Positions 56,541 through 64,000 of a stretch of 64,000 nucleotides of DNA are shown in pieces; the first letter of the stretch is position 1; every line of letters begins with the position of its first letter. Source of the DNA: Adineta ricciae (Eukaryota > Rotifera > Eurotatoria > Adinetida > Adinetidae); contig CAJNOJ010000054.1 in the NCBI GenBank assembly GCA_905250025.1, positions 415,989 to 479,988 on the forward strand. Reading direction: 5' to 3'. Position numbers and translations under genes: made by a program. The notes beneath the pieces were generated by a model. It was not told the origin of the DNA. It made no database searches and worked only from the letters and a program-made list of their open reading frames with translations.

Positions 56541-58656
56541 TCAACGACTATAAGTGGATGGAGGTGCTGAATCAGAGGAGAAGTGATCGTAAGCTGTTGG
56601 TGCTGGATATGCAAACGCATTAGGTGGTCCATTTGTTGATTCAGCGCCGTAATTATATTGATTTGGTGGTGGTCCAGCAGAAGGTGGTCCTTGTGAACCT
56701 TGTGGTTGACCAAAACCCCAACTGGCATAAGAATATTGAGGAGAATTTGAATTTGCTCCGCCAAATTGAGGCTGAGCTTGTGGAGGACCTACAGCTGCAT
56801 TTCCAGGGTTGCCTGATGGACCATTCGAGGGTGTTCGTCCTTGTCCATAAGAATTGGCTTGTGGAGGTGGTGGACCAACCTGCCAAGCAGGATTTGAACC
56901 AGATGCTGATGATGGACCGTAAGATCCATAGGAGCGAGGATCTATTCAATAGGTTGAACAATTACGGGTCGAAAAAAGAAAATATTTTACCATAATTGGT
57001 ATTCGGCCATTGAGCTGGACTTATTGGTGACCACGGTTGAGGAAGGCCTTGATTGTTACTTGGTAATTGTTGTCGATTGGATTGCGAACGATTTTGTCCT
57101 TGCTGATTGGTTGACGGATGTTGTTGAGCAGACGACATACCCATCGATGATGAACTTCAATTGAAATATGCATACTAATCTGTGTCCCTACGAAAATTAT
57201 CGTTTTTACTTGTAAAATGGATAGTGCTGTTGTTGCGCAGCTAGTGCTGCTTGCTGATATTGCAATTGTTGATGAGATGATGCTTGTTGTGAGCGTTGTT
57301 CTAAAACGATACAATTGAAAGATTGCATTCGATGGAAAATGTTATATTATTTACGTTGTGGATACTGAAATGGAGTTTGATTTAATCCAGGCATGTTATA
57401 ATGCGGCATTGGTGCTTGCATAGAATGATTTGTGTTGTTATTTTGCTGATTGTTCTCTGTACTCTTTGGATTTGCTCGTTTACAATCAATAGATTTGCCA
57501 TTGATTGTATGGCGTGGTTGTTGAAGAACTTCCTCGGCACTTTCTTCATTTTCGAAAAGAACGAAACAAAACGGACGTCGTTTTTGTTTGATTTTATCAA
57601 CAGGTGCTTCGATTTGAGCAATCTATACATGAATTTGAAAACAAGATTTCATACAAATTGGACATCCAAAGCAAAAACGAACCTTTCCAAATTTCGAAAA
57701 ATAATCACGTAATTCAGTATCGGTTACTTCAACATCTAAACCACCAACGAATACTTTACGTGCCAGTGCTTGATCCCGACGATGTGCCGACTTGGTATCA
57801 ACACGTTTGCCTTGTATAATATGTGAATCTTGAGAGTATACCTGCGAAAATAAACTGCATAGACATGCATAAAGGAATGGATGATGGTGTTACCTTATCT
57901 GTAGAATCGCGATCCTCGAATAGAACAAAGCCGAACCCTTTTGAACGACCTGATTTATCGAATTTAACAGTAGCACTTTCCACATTACCAAATTTAGCAA
58001 AATATTCGCAAAGATGCTCTACAACAATACATATTTTCAGACACATAGAAATAACTAATAAGAGTGAATCCAAACATACCCATTTTTGTATCTGGACTAA
58101 GTCCACCAACAAAAACTTTTCGTGTGCTAAATCACAAATACTGTTCATGGAAAAGAATTTCAAATCAATATCTGACTCACTTAACCGAATCATTGGTCGC
58201 ATTATCAACTCCTCCATTGTTCTGTCGACGCTGTTGTTGTTGCATTGATGAACCATTATTGTTATTATTTCCATTGTGTGTACCATATCTGTTTTGATGT
58301 TGCTGCTGTTGTGGCAGTAACATTGGTCTCATTGATCCAGCTGATGCATAACCATTACTATTCATTCCACCGTTGCTTAAATACTTCGCTGGTGGACCTG
58401 TATAAATCGTTCCTGTAATTGGAGATGTCATTGGTTGTTGTTTCATTGTAAACATTTGCATGGGATTTTCGAATGTATGTCCCATGTTATCTGAACTATT
58501 TCGACCAGATTGAAATGTTGGATTATTATTATTATTTCCATTCGAATTGTTATTTGAATTCGTATTATTATTATTTACTGGATTATTTGATGTTGCCGTC
58601 GATGAACCAGTAGTTGATGTTGGTATCTGATCGAGTCCATTCCCAGATGATGACAT
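56541..58656 (-). CDS. hnRNP A/B-D-like RNA-binding protein, two RRMs
   Basis: Probable nuclear/cytoplasmic RNA-binding protein acting in splicing, mRNA transport or stability. The N-terminus is an Asn/Ser/Gln-rich low-complexity segment (about 155 residues). RRM1 has RNP2 KVFVGGLSP and RNP1 RSKGFGFVLFED; RRM2 has RNP2 KVFVGGLDV and RNP1 RPFCFVLFEN. The RRM pairing and VESATVKFDKSGRSKG resemble Squid/hnRNP D/DAZAP1. The C-terminus is a long Gln/Pro/Gly/Tyr-rich, prion-like region (for example YGSYGPSSASG, FGQPQGSQG), ending PPSTYSR. Both tails favour phase separation. Introns are short and in phase. It is transcribed divergently from LRRC56. Confidence 0.85.
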
Positions 58657-59219
58657 TATGAAATCAGATGATTACACAAAAGATAAACAGACGAAAGAAT
58701 ACACAGATACGTGAACAGAATGTTGAATAGCAATCAAATAGAAAATAGAGAAATCCAATAAAGTTAGTTAGAAGAAATGAACAGGAGAAAATGAAAAAAA
58801 GAAACAGAAGAAAAGAACAGGATTTCTGAACACACGAAACACACAAGAAAAAAAAACAGAAGAAAAAGAAGAAAGAAGAAACGAATGCACAAGTCTTTAA
58901 AAAAACAAACAACACAGAAGAAACGAAGAATAAGATTCGACGAGAATATATAAACAAACAAACGAAATCAGCCAATCAGATTTTGGCGACACATCTATGC
59001 ACTTTGTCACTCTGCATAATTTCTTACGTAGGTTGCCTGGTTAAGTCCATAAGTAGAATTTGTAAATGGAAATCAAACAGCGATTACTTTAATACGTTTT
59101 ATATTATGTAGAAAATAAAATTACTCTGATTCTTTTAGGTTATGCTCAGGTATGCAAATGTTTATTTTGATACGAAAATAAAAAATTGCTTTGGTCGATT
59201 TTTTTCAAGAGTTTCAAGT
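58657..59219. promoter_or_regulatory. Divergent promoter region hnRNP-like / LRRC56
   Basis: About 560 bp between two divergent start codons. It includes an A/G-rich tract (58780-58880) just upstream of the hnRNP-like gene. A possible 5' non-coding exon of LRRC56 ends at CAG|GTATGC (about 59151). Confidence 0.4.
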
Positions 59220-61928
59220 ATGCCGATCGATATTGAGAAATCCTCAGCACGTAAACAACCTTTACGTCGTGGTATTCATATAACTGAACAAAAAGATTAT
59301 CGCGTTAATCCAGAACCATTGATTTTACAAGAAGCCGACTTTTTACTAGAAGAATTTCTTTCACCAACGAAATTGGTAAGACAATTTTGATTGATATTGA
59401 GAATTCTTTCGTGTGGTTTGTCGTTCTTGTAGAGAGCACTAACTGGAAAAGATGATTTAGCGAATATTCGAGAATTAGAAATGATTGTCGATACGTCCGA
59501 TACGAGTTTGGGAAACTTTGGAGTTTATTTACAGAAATTAATTCAACTGAAGTTAAGTAATAGTGTTATACCACGAATAAGGTAATGATTCGAATGAATC
59601 AACAGAAGATTTCGAATCGTCCTTATTATTTTCCCTATTTACAGAGATCTTGGAACGTCACTATCACATGTACGGATTCTTTGGATGGCTCGCTGTTGTC
59701 TAAATGATTTAGATGGGATTACAAGTCTACAATCACTGGAAGAACTCTATGTTGCTTATAATGAAATAGTTGATTTGAGTGCCTTGAGTATGCTTGAAAA
59801 TTTACGCTTACTTGACTTGGAAAGGTATTTGTGTCCGATATTTTTATATTATAAATGAAAAATCTATTTAGCAATCTCGTTGATGACCTACGTCAAGTTG
59901 AATTTCTCGCTCTATGTCCAAGTTTAACTACATTGACTCTCGAAGGCAATCCGGTATGTTTGAAGTTTTTTTTCAATAATTTCATTGGAGTTTCTCGTGA
60001 ATTTAGATTAACAATCAAACAGAATATCGAACGGATGTCATTCATCGTTTACCTCGCCTTCAAACACTCGACGATATTCCGACTAATCGATCGAATAAAT
60101 TATCATCATCAATGTCCGGAGATGGAGCAATGTTATTTCAACAAGATTGGTCCTTGATCGAGGAATGTATCGCCGCTGGTATGGCTCCGCCTGATGAAAA
60201 ATTAGCATGCAATCAAGGTTAATATAAAGCAATGCTTGAATTTGATTTTTATGATAATCGGTCGATACTTTATTTTAGCGGAATCTCGGCCGAGATCAGC
60301 GAATAAAAGTCCATTAAATCGACCAACAACTGCTGCTTATTATCGTCCTCGATCTTCAGCTCGACCCGGTTCTACTGGTAGTATTCGACCACCGACAGCA
60401 TCGATGCGTCCAAATACAGATCCAACAAAACTAGAACTTCTAGGTTTGATTGTCGTATCATACGATGGTAATGAGACTTTTGTATTAATCGTAGATAACA
60501 ATGAAGATGTTGTCAGTGAATTGACCATTGGTCCAGCATTTCAAGGTAATCTAACAAAGATTTTACGAGCACGTAAACAACAACAGCAGCAGCAGCAAGC
60601 GCGTATGTCTGATACTTCTCCAGTGAAAAGCTCGGAAAACACGAAAGAAAAGTTAGCTAAATCAGCACTACCTGTTTCGACCTCGGCCTCCGTGTCGAAT
60701 CATCCATTAATGAGAGAAATTGACGAATGGAGAATTGAACATAATCGGTATGATTTGATATTTCTATGAAAATAAACCATAGTTTCTTCATTTTTACAGT
60801 AAAATTGAAGAACGAAAGAAACTCCTTGAACCACAAGTGTTACGTATTGCCGACGATGATGATCTTCTTGAAAATGATCTTGAAGTTGACGAATCCGATG
60901 AAGAGAATGATTATATCAAACGATCCGATCATTCTCAGCAAGGTTAGTTCGATCATGGCGCTTCATCACGAAAGATTTGCTTTGCCATGTTTCAGAAGAG
61001 CCAGCATCATCATCGCCATCTAACCGTCGCAATTTCGCATTTGACGAATCCTTCCCATCCGAAGAGCAACGTTGGCCAACATCCGCTTTATCAACTCATA
61101 GTCCTGAAAAATCAGAAAGTCGATTGACTACCGGTGACACAGGTACTATTCTTCATTTCTCTACAAACGAGTGACATCATTTTCAGTTTGTCTGATGAGA
61201 AAGAAGTCGATCTATTTATGTTAAGTCTATCAAAACAAATAATCACAGATCTGATCGGTAAGCAGATCAGTACTGTAAGGCATGATCTGCATGGAATTCT
61301 TCATTGACATTGCCTGATTAGCAACTGTCCTTTGCATCAGCTCTAACTTATTCTTACATCATTCATTCGATTCTTGTATCTTGATCATAATACACCATTC
61401 AGTGACGAATAATGCATATGACAAGTATATCTCAATTGTTTTATATCTGATTCTTTTAGGCTATCGATCAAATTCAGCTGCTAGTTTACATCATACACAT
61501 TCACGTGCAAGTTCACGCTCATCAGTTGCAGAAAACTCGTAAGTTATCACATGTACTTTCAGTAACCTTGAAAACGTTTAGAATAAATAAATCAATTAGT
61601 CACACATTTCAAGTGTCTAATTCGACATAAAAATTAGTTGTTGACCTCCATATAATAACCTGTGATTTCATTAAACACATAATTATCTCTGAAATCAAAT
61701 GCTTCTTTTTGTTTCTTATTAATTAGTAACTCAGCAGCGGATCGTATGCGTGCACCAATGCGTGTTAGTCATGAACCTGTTCTTTCGACTAATAATGCAC
61801 ATCGTTCTTCACCATCATCACAATCAATAAGTCAAAAGCCACCTAGTTCTCCGACGAAAAAATCATTGAAGGATTTTCGAAATGATCCACTGCCGACACT
61901 TCCACGTCTTCCTCCACGTAAAACGTAA
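59220..61928 (+). CDS. LRRC56: LRRC56, ciliary leucine-rich-repeat protein
   Basis: LRRC56 helps load outer dynein arms and works with intraflagellar transport in motile cilia. Conserved blocks: FLLEEFLSPTKLRALTGKDD, ELEMIVDTSDTSLGNFGVYL, LKLSNSVIPRIRDLGTSLS, ILWMARCCLNDLDGITSL, ELYVAYNEIVDLSALSML and CPSLTTLTLEGNP. These match vertebrate LRRC56 block by block. The C-terminal half is a disordered Ser/Pro/Arg region with a short conserved-looking stretch (LGLIVVSYDGNETFVLI), a CAG-coded Gln run, and an acidic patch (DDDDLLENDLEVDESDEE). It ends LPPRKT. The start MPIDIEKSSARKQ is preferred over an in-frame ATG at 59142, because the 26 extra residues look unlike the family and the interval fits a 5' UTR intron. 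Confidence 0.88.
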
Positions 61929-63159
61929 TTTATTGTCATTGTCATTCTAGTTATTTTCGAACTTGTTTATTATACTTTTCATTCACGCTGATAATTTTGT
62001 GCTGTGCGTCCTTTTTTTTATAAAAAAAAAACAAGCAAACAAATTGAGAGAGCAATTTTTTTCATTTGTGATGTTAACAAATTACGATGAAATTTGAAAC
62101 GATGTTCGCCTGTTAAGACACCTTGCAGTTTTGTTTTTTTGACGAAATTTATTCAAACAATTATGATTGATTCGAATAAAAAAACAACATTTTTATCAAT
62201 GATTTCACTAGTTGATCATCAGCGAACATTCTCAGCCTTGGGTTTTCATGTAAAGTGAAACCATATTTGCTATTATTTACGCTTTGGATCAAAGAAAAGC
62301 CTTCCAGTGCTCTTCTACATCGAATTAGTAACGAAAAAACACAAGGTATTATATTGCCGAATGACACTATTCGAAATGTCAATCGGGATTAGAACTCGCC
62401 ATGACTGATACTCAAAAACAACATCAATTGAACTCATCATTATAATATCCGTCGTTTTTTTTTCTAATATTCTCTTTTTTTTCTATAATCCATAAACAGC
62501 GACGTATAAAAAAAACGGAACAGAAGAAAAGCGTGCAAGTTATAGTCAAATCAAATGAACACACAAACACAGAAATAGATAAATAGATAAATAAGGAGAA
62601 GAAAGAGAACTGATGTAGATATCGGCGCAACAAGAACAAAGAAGAACACGCATTAGCTGTCTGATTCTACTAGGTGTCATTATGAAATAAATCTATATCA
62701 TTTGCACTTTCTGTTTCCCTAATCTTGCNAAAAAAAACGGAACAGAAGAAAAGCGTGCAAGTTATAGTCAAATCAAATGAACACACAAACACAGAAATAG
62801 ATAAATAGATAAATAAGGAGAAGAAAGAGAACTGATGTAGATATCGGCGCAACAAGAACAAAGAAGAACACGCATTAGCTGTCTGATTCTACTAGGTGTC
62901 ATTATGAAATAAATCTATATCATTTGCACTTTCTGTTTCCCTAATCTTGCACCATAAACTATTGGGGTTTTTTTCGTTGAACAAGAAAAAAAGCAAAAAC
63001 AAACAACAATAGAATGAAACAAATAAAGTAGATTAACGAAAAGAGCTAAAGTTGAAATAAAAGAAAAACTACCTCACAGGATGTGTATATAGTTGTTATT
63101 TTGCAATTAAAACTGACTGGGAATGTACGATGTAAGTCTTTTTCTTTCTGGACAAGTCA
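61929..63159. other. Intergenic with assembly duplication
   Basis: 3' flanks of LRRC56 and calreticulin, which converge here. No gene seen. Most of the length is the 221-bp repeat pair around the N at 62729. Confidence 0.55.
62508..62950. repeat. Perfect 221-bp direct duplication around a single N
   Basis: 62508-62728 and 62730-62950 are the same length and I see no difference between them. They are separated only by an N at 62729. This is the signature of two overlapping contig ends placed end to end, not a biological tandem repeat. Confidence 0.85.
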
Positions 63160-64000
63160 TTATAGTTCATCATCGGCGTGAGGTGCTTTGTTATCTTCAG
63201 CATCGGAATCTTCATCAGCTGGTTTCTTCTTTAAGTCATCTGGAAAAGAAATAGAGAAAGAGTTTTTTTCTGATAATTGATCAGGGAAAATACGAACCAG
63301 CTTCTTTCTTTTTACGTTCTTCTTCTTCTTTCTTTCTATCTTCTTCGTCTTGAGCATCTTTCATTTTCTTTTCGGGATCTTTCGTTTTGCCCCATGTTTC
63401 ATTACCGAATTCTTCTGCGCGTTGAACACTATCTGTGATAATTATATTGTCAAAGATAGTACCGGATTTGACTTGCCATAAATCGAAACCAATAGCACCA
63501 ATGTCTTTGAATAAATAAAGATTTGCATCTTCAACATATTCAGGGTTATCGATTTCTGGGTGAACCCATGGGCCTTTGTAGGCTGGGTTATCGATTTGAC
63601 GAGCTTTCCAAACACCCTTGTATTCTGGGTTGTCGATCATTGGTGGTTCCCAGGTGCCATCGATTTCATCATCCCAGTCTTCGGGTTTCTTGGCTTCAGG
63701 ATCGGCAACATGTTCTGGTTTTTCCCAGTCGTCTGGTTTGGAGTCAGTTGGGTCATCGATTTTCTCTGCGTCAACCCAGTCGGATGGTTTTTTAGCATTT
63801 GGATCTGGAATTCGTTTTGGAGCGGTAAAGTCCCAATCTTCTTCGAGTTTACCACTTTCAACTTTTTCGTTATCAATGCGAACTTCATAGGTGTTGTCTG
63901 GGTTGAGAATCAATGTGTAAAGATGGGTGAGTTCGTCATCTTTGCATTTGATATCTTTCTTGATCAAGAGATTTTTTCCTTTGTAGGTGAAAATAACATG
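63160..64000 (-). CDS. CALR: Calreticulin (5' part outside window)
   Basis: Calreticulin is an ER lumen calcium-binding chaperone for glycoproteins. The visible part has two exons (63298-64000 and 63160-63239) joined in phase, with an intron of about 58 bp. It begins inside the lectin domain (HVIFTYKGKN, then THLYTLILNPDNTYEVRID). The P-domain repeats follow (IPDPNAKKPSDW, IDDPTDSKPDDW, VADPEAKKPEDWDDEIDGTW) with their partners (MIDNPEYKGVW, QIDNPAYKGPW). Next come IGFDLWQVKSGTIFDN and EEFGNETWG, then an acidic/basic calcium-binding tail. The C-terminus HADDEL is an ER-retention variant of KDEL. The retention signal and absence of a membrane helix separate it from calnexin. The frame is open to the window edge. 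Confidence 0.95.

Noticed and set aside
1..64000. tRNA, rRNA or CRISPR-like arrays
   Set aside because: I looked for tRNA B-box words and regularly spaced short repeats. None formed a cloverleaf or array; the only regular spacing is the 126-bp TPR coding repeat.

Overview
The window is AT-rich eukaryotic nuclear DNA. Genes are compact and are split by very short GT-AG introns of about 45-60 bp, on both strands. The gene set is metazoan: CDC25, calreticulin, a RanBP2-like nucleoporin, a HEN1-type piRNA methyltransferase, a Hedgehog-type Hint protein, LAPTM4 and TMEM161. Several genes serve motile cilia. Together with an array of ADP-ribosyltransferase/TPR genes, this fits a rotifer, most likely a bdelloid. 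That assignment rests on recalled gene families and intron style, not on a database match.

Layout. 1-4.9 kb: one coiled-coil gene on the minus strand. 4.9-14.1 kb: a tandem segmental duplication carrying three copies of a gene for an alpha/beta domain + ADP-ribosyltransferase (ART) + kinesin-light-chain-type TPR protein. Copy A is intact. Copy B has lost its first codons to an LTR-retroelement insertion. Copy C stops at an assembly N beside that LTR. 15-19 kb: a CCDC42/CFAP73-like gene, a small cysteine-rich membrane protein and RSPH1. 19.4-21.1 kb: a secreted Asp/Ser-rich protein with two interchangeable sets of terminal exons. 23.2-26.2 kb: a shortened RanBP2-like nucleoporin with two Ran-binding domains. 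27.2-29.8 kb: ribonucleotide reductase large subunit, cut by an N gap before its C-terminus. 30.3-35.9 kb, plus strand: HENMT1, TMEM161, a LAPTM4-type protein and a small secreted protein. 36-40 kb: a TTLL3/8 tubulin glycylase. 43-47.5 kb: a Ly6-like surface protein, a dead ADP-ribosylglycohydrolase and a C-type lectin membrane protein. 48.5-49.7 kb: a secreted Hint-domain protein. 50.5-52.6 kb: CDC25. 54-55.2 kb: a myristoylatable EF-hand protein. 56.5-58.7 kb: a two-RRM hnRNP D/AB-like protein. 59.2-61.9 kb: LRRC56. 63.2 kb to the edge: calreticulin, lacking its 5' part.

Themes. Four genes act in the ciliary axoneme or its assembly (CCDC42-like, RSPH1, TTLL3, LRRC56). ADP-ribosylation appears twice: as a growing array of transferases and as a decayed hydrolase. 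The most dynamic part is the ART-TPR array, with its homogenised 126-bp TPR repeats, conserved 1.1-kb upstream blocks and an LTR insertion. Isolated single Ns (4715, 11744, 14302, 62729) and two longer gaps (9082-9171, 27118-27179) mark assembly joins. At least two of the single Ns create artefacts: a chimeric reading frame at 11744 and a perfect 221-bp duplication around 62729.
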